Shown: in pieces, positions 26,201 to 35,016 of the stretch | How the letters are laid out: every line of letters starts with the position of its first letter | Numbering within the stretch: position 1 is the stretch's first letter | Assembly (NCBI RefSeq): GCF_048270095.1 | Contig: NZ_JBLWTL010000012.1 | Location: forward strand, 11,985 to 75,984 | Reading direction: 5' to 3' | From: Maricaulis sp048270095 | GTDB taxonomy: Bacteria; Pseudomonadota; Alphaproteobacteria; Caulobacterales; Maricaulaceae | DNA: 64,000 nucleotides | Translations under genes and position numbers: made by a program | The notes under the pieces: model-generated | Databases searched by the model: none | What the model was told of the DNA's origin: nothing | What the model saw: the letters and a program-made list of their open reading frames with translations, nothing else

Positions 26201-27082
26201 TCAGAGTGCTGCGGCCTGTTTCAGCAGGCCGCCGGCCAGGGCATATTCCTGGCTGCCCTCGCTATACACCTTGTCACCCTGGATAATCTGGGATGGCTTG
26301 AGATCGGGTTGGCCGCGCAAGCGCTGATAGATCGACTCAAAGTCCTGATAGGTCGCTTCCATCAATTCTTCAAAACTGTCGATCACGAAATAGCTCTGCT
26401 GAAAGTCATCATAGCGGTAATCGGTCCGCATGATCCGCTCGATATCGAAATGCACACGGTTGGGTGAGCGCGCTTCGAGGCTGAAGATCGACTCGGCACG
26501 CGAGGAGACGATGCCGGCCCCGTAAATCCGCCGGCCTTCGGGCGTGTTGATCAGGCCGAATTCGACCGTGTACCAGTAGAGGCGGGTGATTTGCTCGATG
26601 GCATCGAAGCCGATCGAACGCAGCCCGCCGCGTCCATAGGCGGCCATATAGTCAGCGAAAACCGGCAGGCTCAACAGCGGGACGTGACCGAAGACATCAT
26701 GGAAAATGTCAGGCTCAGGCAGGTAATCCAGCTTTTCGCCATCGCGTATGAAACGCCCCGAGACGAAGCGGCGATTGGCGAGGTGTTCGAAGAATTCCTT
26801 TTCAGGGATCAGGCCGGGGACCGTGACAACGGTCCAGCCGGTCAGGGCTTCGAGCTTTTCATTGATGCGCCGGAAGTCGGGAATGCCGCCCTCATTGAGG
26901 TTGAGCAATTCCAGACCCTTGAAGAATTCCGGGACGGCACGGTCGCCGAGGATCTTCATCTGCCGCTCGTACAACGTGGTCCAGATCGCATGTTCCTCGG
27001 CCGAATAGCGGTCCCATTTCTGCTCGATCGTGAAATCCGCGGCCGGGGTTTGTTCGGCGACGACGGGGTCATTGACGGGCAT
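26201..27082 (-). CDS. phhA: Phenylalanine 4-monooxygenase
   Basis: Hydroxylates phenylalanine to tyrosine using O2 and a tetrahydropterin. A 293-residue bacterial-type enzyme without the regulatory ACT domain. The iron ligands are H128 and H133 (D-I-F-H-D-V-F-G-H-V-P) and E174 (Y-W-Y-T-V-E-F-G-L), with the same spacing as in the Chromobacterium enzyme. Two ATGs are close together; the second, used here, has AGG ten bases upstream, while the first would abut it. A pterin-4a-carbinolamine dehydratase partner is not in the window. The upstream 40 bp are AT-rich and probably hold the promoter. Confidence 0.94.
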   Translation of the reverse strand: MPVNDPVVAEQTPAADFTIEQKWDRYSAEEHAIWTTLYERQMKILGDRAVPEFFKGLELLNLNEGGIPDFRRINEKLEALTGWTVVTVPGLIPEKEFFEHLANRRFVSGRFIRDGEKLDYLPEPDIFHDVFGHVPLLSLPVFADYMAAYGRGGLRSIGFDAIEQITRLYWYTVEFGLINTPEGRRIYGAGIVSSRAESIFSLEARSPNRVHFDIERIMRTDYRYDDFQQSYFVIDSFEELMEATYQDFESIYQRLRGQPDLKPSQIIQGDKVYSEGSQEYALAGGLLKQAAAL

Positions 27083-27183
27083 GGCAGGCATCCTGTGCGA
27101 GGTTAGTTTCGTTTGTAACCAATATACGCCGCTTTGCTCCGGGACGAAACGGGTGATTGGGCGCTGCGCAGCTGCAGACGGCA

Positions 27184-27212
27184 GAACGCCGCCCCTGGTG
27201 GGGGCGGCGTTC
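27184..27212 (-). terminator. Terminator-like hairpin after the crystallin gene
   Basis: A 12-bp perfect stem GAACGCCGCCCC (27184-27195) pairs with 27201-27212. It lies 27 bp downstream of the beta/gamma-crystallin stop on the minus strand. There is no T tract on that strand, so termination is inferred from position. Confidence 0.55.
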
Positions 27213-27238
27213 CGGTTCAGTTACGAGCGTCTGCCGGA

Positions 27239-28501
27239 TCAGTTGGTGCAGAGCAGGTCGACAATGGGCTCGCAACGTCCGGCCCGGCATTCCTGGTTCG
27301 CACCGATAAACCAGGTCCGGCTGCGGCTGTAGCGGTCCACCGAGAAATGGGCGGCCTGGCTATACCCGGCTGACCGGCAGACCCGGCGGGCGACTTCCGC
27401 GTCGCAGAAACGTCCACCTTCGCCAAGGCACCGGTCAACACCCATGCCATTGACTTCCGGGCGGGCGAAGAAGGCGGCGTCGACGCCGCGCACACCGCCG
27501 CGCACATTCATGCCGCGATCACCGCCGGGGCCAGGATAGCCGGAGCCACCGCCCGGTCCCGGATAGCCATTGCCGGGTTGGCCATAGGCGCCATCGACGC
27601 GGCGCAGAGACGAGATTGTATTGCGCAGGTAGTAGCGCGTCAGATCCTCGACACTGTCGCCTTCAAAATACTCGCAGCGGCCCCGGAAGTCGGAATGCTC
27701 GCAGGCCTGCCAGGTCTCGCCGCGGGCGACAGCCAGGCTGTCGGCACGGTCATTGAACCCGACCCGTTCGAGATTGGTTATGTCTTGCTGGATGTCGACG
27801 CGCTGGCCGGTGAAATCGGCACCGTCGAAGAGCCAGACACCACTGCGCGGCTGTGGGCCGTAATTTCCGCCAGGGCCACCGGGACGGGGACCACCGGGAC
27901 TGCCGTTATAATCCGGCTCTACCGAACTGATCCGCCCCGCCAGGCCGCCGGGGATTGTGGGAAGATCGCCATTCACCTGCATGCAGGCCGCGCGGAAATT
28001 GGAGTCATCGCAGACGCGCCAGCTGCCGCGTCCGCTATAGCGGATCGACTGGGTGGCATCGTTGAAACCCAAACGGCTCAGATCGGACTGGGATTCGGTC
28101 ACGACAATGGCGCGACCGGAAAAATTGGGTCCGGAATAAAGCGTCAGCGAATTGCCTCCGCCCGGGCGACCCGGATTGCCCCGGATTGGCGCGACCGGGC
28201 GTACACCGGTGTAGAGATTGTCGTAGCGTCCGAGATTGGCCTCGCTGCCCGTATAGGTGAAGCAGCCACCGGAATAATTGGAGTCGATGCACAATTCCCA
28301 CTGACCCGACACGATCCGGAATGAGCTCGTGCGGTCATTGAAGCGCATCGCCGACAGATCGCTTGTCGCCCGATTGATTGTCAGGCTCTGGCCCTGGAAG
28401 TTGGGCTGGTCGAAGAGAATGATTTCCTGGGCGCTGGCCGCGCCCGTGGCGCCAGCGATCAGCAGAGCGGCGAGGGCCGTCAGTCGATAGCGTATCTTCA
28501 T
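27239..28501 (-). CDS. Secreted protein with three beta/gamma-crystallin domains
   Basis: A 420-residue protein with a signal peptide (cleavage after about residue 24, A-A-S-A-Q). Three crystallin units follow at about 25-100, 118-195 and 220-300. Each opens with L-F-D/Y-S plus a F-x-G-x-x motif (P-N-F-Q-G-Q, P-N-F-S-G-R, A-D-F-T-G-Q) and contains a W-x-x-C-x-D/H-x-x-F/Y stretch. The linkers are Gly/Pro-rich. A Cys-rich C-terminal domain of about 80 residues has at least six Cys. Bacterial relatives often bind Ca2+ and stabilise extracellular structures. No neighbour hints at a partner. Confidence 0.75.
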   Translation of the reverse strand: MKIRYRLTALAALLIAGATGAASAQEIILFDQPNFQGQSLTINRATSDLSAMRFNDRTSSFRIVSGQWELCIDSNYSGGCFTYTGSEANLGRYDNLYTGVRPVAPIRGNPGRPGGGNSLTLYSGPNFSGRAIVVTESQSDLSRLGFNDATQSIRYSGRGSWRVCDDSNFRAACMQVNGDLPTIPGGLAGRISSVEPDYNGSPGGPRPGGPGGNYGPQPRSGVWLFDGADFTGQRVDIQQDITNLERVGFNDRADSLAVARGETWQACEHSDFRGRCEYFEGDSVEDLTRYYLRNTISSLRRVDGAYGQPGNGYPGPGGGSGYPGPGGDRGMNVRGGVRGVDAAFFARPEVNGMGVDRCLGEGGRFCDAEVARRVCRSAGYSQAAHFSVDRYSRSRTWFIGANQECRAGRCEPIVDLLCTN

Positions 28502-28604
28502 CGTTGATCTCCGTCAGGACAGGATGGTGAGTGTATCGTGACAAGCATGCTGCACGGAAGCTGAACTCAATAGCACAATCGCGTTCAGCGGGCATTCAGC
28601 CATT

Positions 28605-28632
28605 GGAACCCGGTGGCTTGGCACCGGGTTCC
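28605..28632 (-). terminator. Terminator-like hairpin after the AsmA gene
   Basis: Perfect 11-bp arms (28605-28615 and 28622-28632) with a six-base loop, eight bases after the AsmA stop on the minus strand. No T run follows. Confidence 0.6.
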
Positions 28633-28640
28633 GCTCCTGA

Positions 28641-30776
28641 TCAGCGATTGCCATTATCGTCCGTGGGGTCTTCATCGGACGCGGGATCGGGGGGCGGCGT
28701 GCTGCGTCCACGATTGAGCAGGCCGCGCAGGAGTTGTTGCGCCGGATCCTCGGCCTGGGGCTGGGCCTGTTCGGCGCCATCCGCCGGCTGTTCGGCGTCG
28801 GGTTCGCTGCTGCCACCCAGGCCCAACGCATTGAGCAGGGTGTTGCGGACGGCGTCCTCCGGCGACGTGGCCTCGCCGCTCGAGCCGCCCAGGGCGTTTC
28901 TCACGGCACCGGTGAGCAAGGCCTGCCCCACGGCCTCGGTGTCGACGCCGATGTTGATATTGTTGAAGTCGCCGCGAATTCTCACCGGTACGGTGATCCC
29001 CTGAAGGTCACGATCACCACCCTGACCCTGGATCGAGGCGACGGCGCGTGGCTGCAGGCGGTAGTCCACGCTCTGTTCAGGCAGGTTTACCCAGCCACTC
29101 CCCGTGATCCGCAGGAGCGGGCTGAGCAGCAGGAGATCGGAATTGCTGATGCGGCCGGCGCTGGCCGTGAATGTGCCGGTGAGGGCGCTGAAATCCGTCT
29201 CTGCGCTCTCGCCCGTCGCGGCGGGCGCTTCTGAATCGCTGGCTGAGCTATTGCCGGATACGAAGCTGGAAACATTGCGGATGGTCTGGGCAACGTTGAG
29301 GCCGGTGATCGCGCCATCGGAAAAACTGAACTGACCATTGCCGGCCAGGCTCTGCATGATGGCTGCCTGGCTCGCGCCCGAACTGGTGAAGGCCAGCTCC
29401 ATGGCACCGGTGCCGCGCAGGCGTTCAAAACCCGCGACGGCGGTGAGGAAGGGTTCGGCGTCGAGCCCGGTCAGGTCCGCGCGCAGCGAGTAGGAAGGGG
29501 TGCGCGAGCGGCCATTGACGACGATGTCGGCCGTGCCGCGTCCCTGGTAGAGCGCGATCTGGGTGAGATTGGCTTCCAGCCGGCTATTGAGGACCCGCAT
29601 GCGCAATTCGGTATCGCTGACGTCGATCTCACCGAATTTCAGCATCCCGACGCTGAGCCGCAGATCGGCATCGACCAGGCCGAGCCCGGCCAGATCAATC
29701 GGGGTCTCGCTCCAGGGGGCGATTTGCGCCGTGCTGGTGGCAGGCTCTGCAGCCGGCTCGGGCAGATAGGGGGTGATGTCGAGTGTTGTCAGATTCAACG
29801 CGCCGTCGAGACGTGGCCTGGCAGCTTCCAGATTGACGGTCAGGCGGCCGGAGCCGGCAATATCGTCGAGCCGGATGGCCTCTGCCGTCAGGGCGATATG
29901 CGCCGGGTCACCGGCGATGCGGCCGCTGGTGCTGAAGCGGCGCAGGCCGTCACCCGGTGGCATCTCGGTGCCGGCAAAGCGCGCCAGATTGCGAATCGAG
30001 GGCACGGTTGTGTTGAAGGCGCCATCGACAGACAGATCGGCGGACTCGCGGAAATTGCCGTCGAAATGCGCCGTGACCAGATTGCCACCGAGATCGAACA
30101 GAAGACCGGTCTCCCGGCCTTCGAAAAACCCTCTGAGCGAGGCGATGCGCGCGCTGAAGCTCATCCGCTCGTTATTGGCACTCAGGGCGCCGTCCAGCTG
30201 CATCGGACCGTCCAGGGATGGCAGGCCGATCGCGAGGTCGAGGCCGGTAATGTCATGGCTCTGGGTGCCATCGGAATAGCTTATTGTTCCGTTCTCGATG
30301 CGGACATCGCCGAAACTGGCTTCCAGCGGCAAGGCGCCGGGGCGGCGAAACCCGCCATCCGACGTGGTCGCAGCTGGCGGGGGGGCGCCCGCCGGGGCCA
30401 AGGTCCAGTTATTGCGCGCCCCGCGCTGTTGCAGCCGGATAACCGGGTCGATCAGCACGAATTCCGCAATCTCGATCCGGCGCGACAGGAGGGGCTCCAG
30501 CTTCACCGCGACCCGCATTTCACCCATTTCCGCAAAGGGCGCATCCCCGAAACCGTCCGCATTGGCGATCGAGACATTGCTGGCCCGGATCTCGATCCGT
30601 GGCAGCAGCCGCAGCTCCAGCGCGCCATCGAGCGCGACATCGCGATTCAGGGCCTCGCTGGCGGCGAGCCGAACGCGGTCCTGATAGAAGGAGGATGGCA
30701 GGACGAAGGGGATGATGATCGCTGCACCGATGATGAGCACGATCAGAACGAAGATGACTTGCAGCAGGCGTGTCAT
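28641..30776 (-). CDS. AsmA family protein
   Basis: A 711-residue envelope protein with one N-terminal membrane helix (about residues 4-26) and a long periplasmic body. The AsmA N-terminal domain (L-A-A-S-E-A-L-N-R-D-V-A-L-D-G-A-L-E-L) and the C-terminal AsmA-like domain (repeated G-x-L-x-x-x-D-G-x-I and G-S-G-W-V-N-L patterns) are both visible. AsmA-like proteins are thought to act in outer-membrane lipid homeostasis or lipid transfer. The tail is Pro/Gln-rich. The chosen ATG has GGAG ten bases upstream and starts the membrane helix; 16 extra in-frame residues lack a site. Confidence 0.88.
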   Translation of the reverse strand: MTRLLQVIFVLIVLIIGAAIIIPFVLPSSFYQDRVRLAASEALNRDVALDGALELRLLPRIEIRASNVSIANADGFGDAPFAEMGEMRVAVKLEPLLSRRIEIAEFVLIDPVIRLQQRGARNNWTLAPAGAPPPAATTSDGGFRRPGALPLEASFGDVRIENGTISYSDGTQSHDITGLDLAIGLPSLDGPMQLDGALSANNERMSFSARIASLRGFFEGRETGLLFDLGGNLVTAHFDGNFRESADLSVDGAFNTTVPSIRNLARFAGTEMPPGDGLRRFSTSGRIAGDPAHIALTAEAIRLDDIAGSGRLTVNLEAARPRLDGALNLTTLDITPYLPEPAAEPATSTAQIAPWSETPIDLAGLGLVDADLRLSVGMLKFGEIDVSDTELRMRVLNSRLEANLTQIALYQGRGTADIVVNGRSRTPSYSLRADLTGLDAEPFLTAVAGFERLRGTGAMELAFTSSGASQAAIMQSLAGNGQFSFSDGAITGLNVAQTIRNVSSFVSGNSSASDSEAPAATGESAETDFSALTGTFTASAGRISNSDLLLLSPLLRITGSGWVNLPEQSVDYRLQPRAVASIQGQGGDRDLQGITVPVRIRGDFNNINIGVDTEAVGQALLTGAVRNALGGSSGEATSPEDAVRNTLLNALGLGGSSEPDAEQPADGAEQAQPQAEDPAQQLLRGLLNRGRSTPPPDPASDEDPTDDNGNR

Positions 30777-30908
30777 GGTAGCGGACTCCGGGCCGGTTAC
30801 TTGCAGATGCCGCGCGATCACCATTTCCGCCGATTTCAGACGAGACGGAATGGCAGCGCTACGATAGTCTTACGGTTAATTGACGGAAAACCGAAGGGGG
30901 AGTTGAGG

Positions 30909-31703
30909 ATGAGCAAGAGCAAACTAACAGAACTGATCCGTCGCCGCGAAATTTTGATGGGTCTGGCCGCCGGTACGATGCTTCCATTCATCGCAGGCTG
31001 TGCCGAAAACGCGGCCCTCGGGCGCAGCCAGCTAATGCTGGTCTCGGACTCGCAACTGGCGCAATTATCAGCCCAGGCATGGCGTGAAAGCCTGCAGCGC
31101 GAGCGTGTCTCACGCGATCCCGCCTATACCCGCCGGCTCGATCGTGTCGGGCAGCGGATCGTCAGTGCCTCCGGCCAGACCCACCTGGATTGGGAATTCG
31201 TCGTCTTTGACAGCGACACGGTGAATGCCTGGGTCCTGCCAAATGGCAAGGTCGGGTTTTACAAGGGCATTCTCGATCTGATGGAAACCGATGACCATGT
31301 CGCGACCGTGATGGGCCATGAGATCGGTCATATCGCCGGGCGTCACTCTGCCGAACGCGCCAGCCAGCAGATGGCCGCGCAAATCGGAATGAGCCTGGTC
31401 AGCACGGCGCTCACCAACAGTTCCGAGATTGCCTATAGCGACCAGCTCGGCGCAGCCCTTGGCATGGGCGTAAGCCTCGGGATTATCCTGCCTTATTCGC
31501 GCCAGCATGAGTTCGAGGCCGACCGCCTCGGCGTCGACTATATGGTGGCCGCCGGCTACGATCCCCGCCAGGCGATCGATTTCTGGATCGCGATGTCGAC
31601 CACCCATCAGGGCGGCCAGCTCGAATTCGCTTCGACCCATCCGTCCGATGAGCATCGGATTGAGGCAATGCGGGCACATATGGCCGCGCGCGGTTATGTC
31701 TGA
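30909..31703 (+). CDS. M48-family metalloprotease, lipoprotein
   Basis: A 264-residue exported protease. The zinc site is H-E-I-G-H at residues 137-141, with a downstream E-F-E-A-D motif whose Glu201 is the likely third ligand. The N-terminus has R-R-R-E-I-L-M-G followed by a hydrophobic stretch and lipobox I-A-G-C (Cys31), which could use either the Tat or Sec route. Relatives include LoiP/BepA-type proteases for outer-membrane quality control. A long in-frame upstream extension overlaps the AsmA gene and is not coding; the ATG here has GGGGGAG and GAGG upstream. The active-site set looks complete. Confidence 0.9.
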   Translation: MSKSKLTELIRRREILMGLAAGTMLPFIAGCAENAALGRSQLMLVSDSQLAQLSAQAWRESLQRERVSRDPAYTRRLDRVGQRIVSASGQTHLDWEFVVFDSDTVNAWVLPNGKVGFYKGILDLMETDDHVATVMGHEIGHIAGRHSAERASQQMAAQIGMSLVSTALTNSSEIAYSDQLGAALGMGVSLGIILPYSRQHEFEADRLGVDYMVAAGYDPRQAIDFWIAMSTTHQGGQLEFASTHPSDEHRIEAMRAHMAARGYV

Positions 31704-31811
31704 GCCCGGCTGAACTTGGCCTGTTAATGGCCTGATTGCATGGTTGCCACCGCACGATGGTGGCGCTAGTTTCCCGCGCCTCACGCCCTGTCCAACAGGT
31801 GCGTGCCCGGT

Positions 31812-31888
31812 GCCGCCTTAGCTCAGTTGGTTAGAGCGCTAGAATGTGGATCTAGAGGTCCCCCGTTCAATTCGGGGAGGCGGTACCA
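31812..31888 (+). tRNA. tRNA-His (anticodon GTG)
   Basis: A complete cloverleaf of 77 bases with encoded CCA. The anticodon loop is ATGTGGA between the arms CTAGA and TCTAG. The acceptor stem pairs GCCGCCT with AGGCGGT, so the first pair is G1:U72 and the discriminator is A73. The base before G1 is T, so there is no encoded G-1. This differs from nearly all tRNA-His and matches the alphaproteobacterial exception. Confidence 0.95.
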
Positions 31889-32418
31889 TTTTCGACCACA
31901 CAGCCTGCATTTGACCACATAGCCTGCATTTATCGGGTCGGCGCAGATGCCGCATCGCGCTCTGTTCGGCGGACTGAATCTCATCGGGAATCTCCGTCTG
32001 CGCAGGTGCTTCAAACGGTTACGCTCATAAATTCAATGAGATGGTATCGGCCAAGACCCGCCCCTGGGGCCAGTGGCGCGCAATCGGTCACGGCATGACC
32101 GGGGATGCGAGCATCGGAACACCCTCTGGGGTCATCTCCGGCTGGGGTCATCTCCGGCCCAAGGCCGTGCGCCCGATCCGGGGTCGACTGGACAGACACG
32201 CGGCCGCGCTGTGACGCGCGCCATGCGGGCGATGACGGAGAGGTCGAGTCTCAGCTCGTGGCTCGGCAGGCTTTTCCGATTGGCCCATGATGACGGGCCG
32301 AAACCGTAACCATTAATTGCCGCCGTGATCCCCGCCGCAGCCCATTTTGCCAGATTGGCGGGCGTGCGGTTGGGGGAGTGCCGGGATGCGGGCCCGGCCG
32401 GGCCTGGTCGCTTTCGCG
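31889..32418. other. Gene-free stretch with short tandem repeats
   Basis: 530 bp without a supported gene. Directly after tRNA-His a 19-bp unit (GACCACACAGCCTGCATTT) is repeated in tandem at 31894-31912 and 31913-31931 with one mismatch. A 16-bp unit, TGGGGTCATCTCCGGC, is repeated at 32127-32142 and 32143-32158. I saw no integrase, attachment-site duplicate of the tRNA end or conserved RNA. Confidence 0.6.
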
Positions 32419-32820
32419 CTACCGGATCGGCGTGGATGTGTCCGCGGTGGCGGCGGCTTCTTCCGCTGCGCGTTGCTCGATCAGTGCGCGCGCGGCGTCG
32501 ACGCTCTCTACGGGCTCGATTGTGTCGATGGCACAGCGGCTACCCTCGCGCGTCGAAACATATTCGAGGAAGGGCGTGTAGAGCGTCGTCGTTGAAGGGA
32601 AGCTGAGGCTGACCTGGACGCCGTGACGCAAGCCCGCGCAGCGGCTGCGCATGGTGACAAGGTGGTGACGATTCGGGCCGCCATTGAGGACCAGGTGCTC
32701 GTTATCAATGACGCTGTAGCCAGAGATGTTGACGAGACGGATGCGCTCTGCAGCAGCCGGGGCGCTCAGCGCCATCAGGCCGGCTAGTGCGGCGGCGGCG
32801 GTAATCAGTGTTCGGTTCAT
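32419..32820 (-). CDS. Small exported protein, possibly DUF6491-like
   Basis: A 133-residue protein with a signal peptide (about residues 1-24, ending A-P-A-A-A-E). The body has I-D-N-E-H-L-V-L-N-G-G, a C-A-G-L-R-H-G-V stretch, and a Cys followed by I-D-T-I-E-P-V near the C-terminus. That arrangement resembles DUF6491 proteins, which have a folded core with two conserved Cys; I am only moderately sure of the family. An Ala-rich helix forms the C-terminus. The start has GGAG upstream; 22 in-frame residues before it do not form part of the signal peptide. Confidence 0.65.
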   Translation of the reverse strand: MNRTLITAAAALAGLMALSAPAAAERIRLVNISGYSVIDNEHLVLNGGPNRHHLVTMRSRCAGLRHGVQVSLSFPSTTTLYTPFLEYVSTREGSRCAIDTIEPVESVDAARALIEQRAAEEAAATADTSTPIR

Positions 32821-32998
32821 CTTCGACTCCGCTATCTGTTGCCACGCGAGTAGACAGCATTTCTCCGCCGCCAACAAGCTGATCACCTTTAGCGTGTATT
32901 ACCAGCACCAGCAAGCCCAATCATCGTTAACGCGCGGTTAGGCGTCGCGGCGCGATGCTTGTCCACGAATCGATTTAGCCAAATTGCGGAGGTCTGAC

Positions 32999-33799
32999 GT
33001 GGTCAGCCCGATTGAAGTAAGCCAGCAGGAATCCACGACGCGCCTGATCCGTCAGGCTGCGCAGGAGACCGGTACCGATTTCAACTTTCTGCTGCGCACG
33101 GCCGCACGGGAAAGCAATTTCGACGCCGGCGCCCAGGCTTCGACCTCCAGTGCGGCGGGCATGTATCAGTTCATCGAGCAGACCTGGCTGGGCGTGATGC
33201 AGCGCCATGGCGCCGAGCACGGGCATGGCGATGCGGCGCAATCCATCACCCGGGACCAGAGCGGCCGCCTGGCTGTCTCCGACCCGGCCGAGCGGTCGCG
33301 GATCCTGGATCTCCGTTTCGATCCTGAAACGGCGGCGCGGATGGCTGGTGAACTGGCTTCGGAGAACGCCCAGGTCATCGAAACCCGGCTGGGGCGGCCA
33401 GCCTCGGGCGGTGAACTCTATGCCGCCCATTTTCTCGGTGCCCATGGCGCGGCAGGCCTGATTGCCGCCGCGGAACGTTCGCCCAGCGTCCCGGCCGATG
33501 AGCTTTTCCCCCAGGCTGCGCAGGCGAATCGGCCGATTTTCTACGACGGGTCGCGGCCGCGTTCGGCGAGTGAGGTTCTTGCCTCGCTGACCCGGGAGCG
33601 GCCGGTCGTCAGCCTGCCGGATACGGGGCCTGCCCAACCGGCTGCGCCCCGGGCTGGCTCGGGCGCGCCGGGCGGACTGTATGCCGGGCCCGTCAATCCG
33701 GGTAGCCAGCGCGTCGGTGATGGTGAGTTGTCCCCGGCCTTGCTGGAAATTCTCGCCTCACTGGATGCGCCGGCCGCAGGACGTGTGCGTGAAACGTAA
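32999..33799 (+). CDS. Lytic-transglycosylase-like protein
   Basis: About 266 residues, with no signal peptide. The first ~180 residues resemble an SLT/lysozyme-like domain: R-E-S-N-F-D-A-G-A with a candidate catalytic Glu, then A-A-G-M-Y-Q-F-I-E-Q-T-W-L and later Y-A-A-H-F-L-G-A-H-G-A. The rest is a Pro/Ala/Gly-rich tail. Similar proteins without export signals occur near flagellar and DUF2336 genes in stalked alphaproteobacteria, where they may be exported by another route. GTG has GGAGG six bases upstream, better than the TTG five codons earlier. It precedes a DUF2336 gene by 80 bp. Confidence 0.8.
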   Translation: MVSPIEVSQQESTTRLIRQAAQETGTDFNFLLRTAARESNFDAGAQASTSSAAGMYQFIEQTWLGVMQRHGAEHGHGDAAQSITRDQSGRLAVSDPAERSRILDLRFDPETAARMAGELASENAQVIETRLGRPASGGELYAAHFLGAHGAAGLIAAAERSPSVPADELFPQAAQANRPIFYDGSRPRSASEVLASLTRERPVVSLPDTGPAQPAAPRAGSGAPGGLYAGPVNPGSQRVGDGELSPALLEILASLDAPAAGRVRET

Positions 33800-33879
33800 A
33801 TGGATCGGAGTGCCGACAAGCTTTCATTAAGCATGTCGGCGTTAAGCTTCATTAAGTTCTGAAAGAATTCGGGAAAACC

Positions 33880-35016
33880 ATGACCGTCATTGCGCTGCGA
33901 AATCGCCTGACTGAAACCGATGTCCGCCGCCTGGTGCGGGGACAAACGGATGAAGAGCGAGCCTTGGCGGCACGCAAGATCTGCCATCGTATCGACGCTG
34001 CAACCCTGTCCGATGTTGAGCGCGCAGCGGCCCATGACATTCTTGACCTGATCGCGCGCGATGCGGCCGAGCTGGTTCGCCGGTCGCTTGCAGTGACGCT
34101 GCGCCAGTCGCCTAACCTACCCCACGACATTGCCGTTAAGCTCGCATCAGACGTCGACTCTGTTGCTGCTCCCGTGCTGCTATCCTGCCCTTCGCTGACC
34201 GATGAGGATCTGATCGAAGTCCTTCACGGGGCGAGTTCGGCGAAGTTTTGCGCCGTGGCCGCCCGCGACCAGGTTTCGGCGATTGTGGTGCACGAAATTC
34301 TCGACTCCAAGGATGAGGTCGCGGTGGGTCTCGCCGCCTCCAATGACGGTGCCGAGTTCGACGAGGCTGCCTATCAGCGGGCCTTTGCTGAATTCTGCGA
34401 GTGCCAGGCGGTGATGGACGCATTTGTCGCCCGGTCCCACCTGCCGCTCGATATCACCGAACGCCTCATTTCGCACATCAGTGACCAGGCGCTTGACCGT
34501 CTCGTCAAGAATCATGCCCTGCCGCCGCAGCTCGCGGTCGAGATCGCCGAGGGCGCGCGTGAGCGCGCGACGATCGACCTGGTGGACCAGGCGGGCCTGG
34601 CGCATGATCCGAAGCATTTCGTGCAGCAATTGCGGATGAATAGCCGGCTGACGCCGTCCCTGATCCTGCGGGCCCTGTTTCGCGGGCATGTCTCCTTCGT
34701 CGAGCATGCCTTTGCCGAATTGTCAGGATTGCCGCACGCCAAGGCCTGGCTGCTGGTTCATGATGCCGGGCCATTGGGCCTGCGCGCGATCTATGACCGG
34801 ACCGGCATGCCGCCGCGTCTTTATCCGGCGATCCGGGCCGGCCTCGATGTCTATCATTCAACCGAGATGCCCCATGACGGCGAGAGCCGTGAACACTTCC
34901 GCCGCGTCCTGGCGGAGCGGGCCATTACGCGGTTCCAGGGGATTCCCGAGGAAGATCTGGATTACATGCTGCGGCGCTTCGCCGAGGATGCTCAGCCCCT
35001 GGCGGCGGCGGGCTGA
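33880..35016 (+). CDS. DUF2336 domain protein A
   Basis: A 378-residue, largely helical cytosolic protein of the alphaproteobacterial DUF2336 family. The helical repeats have the pattern L-P-x-x-I/L-A-x-x-L/I-A; L-P-H-D-I-A-V-K-L-A-S-D and L-P-P-Q-L-A-V-E-I-A are examples. The C-terminal half includes S-F-V-E-H-A-F-A-E-L-S-G-L-P, which aligns with the other DUF2336 protein encoded 2 kb away on the opposite strand. Molecular role unknown; the family is often linked to two-component genes. Its 3' end overlaps the convergent Hpt gene by 25 bp. Confidence 0.85.
   Translation: MTVIALRNRLTETDVRRLVRGQTDEERALAARKICHRIDAATLSDVERAAAHDILDLIARDAAELVRRSLAVTLRQSPNLPHDIAVKLASDVDSVAAPVLLSCPSLTDEDLIEVLHGASSAKFCAVAARDQVSAIVVHEILDSKDEVAVGLAASNDGAEFDEAAYQRAFAEFCECQAVMDAFVARSHLPLDITERLISHISDQALDRLVKNHALPPQLAVEIAEGARERATIDLVDQAGLAHDPKHFVQQLRMNSRLTPSLILRALFRGHVSFVEHAFAELSGLPHAKAWLLVHDAGPLGLRAIYDRTGMPPRLYPAIRAGLDVYHSTEMPHDGESREHFRRVLAERAITRFQGIPEEDLDYMLRRFAEDAQPLAAAG

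Noticed and set aside
29724..30908. Long plus-strand extension of the M48 protease frame
   Set aside because: It is antisense to the AsmA gene; the protease has its own start with a strong ribosome-binding site.
31823..32014. A 63-residue minus-strand frame over tRNA-His
   Set aside because: It is antisense to the tRNA and has no motif.
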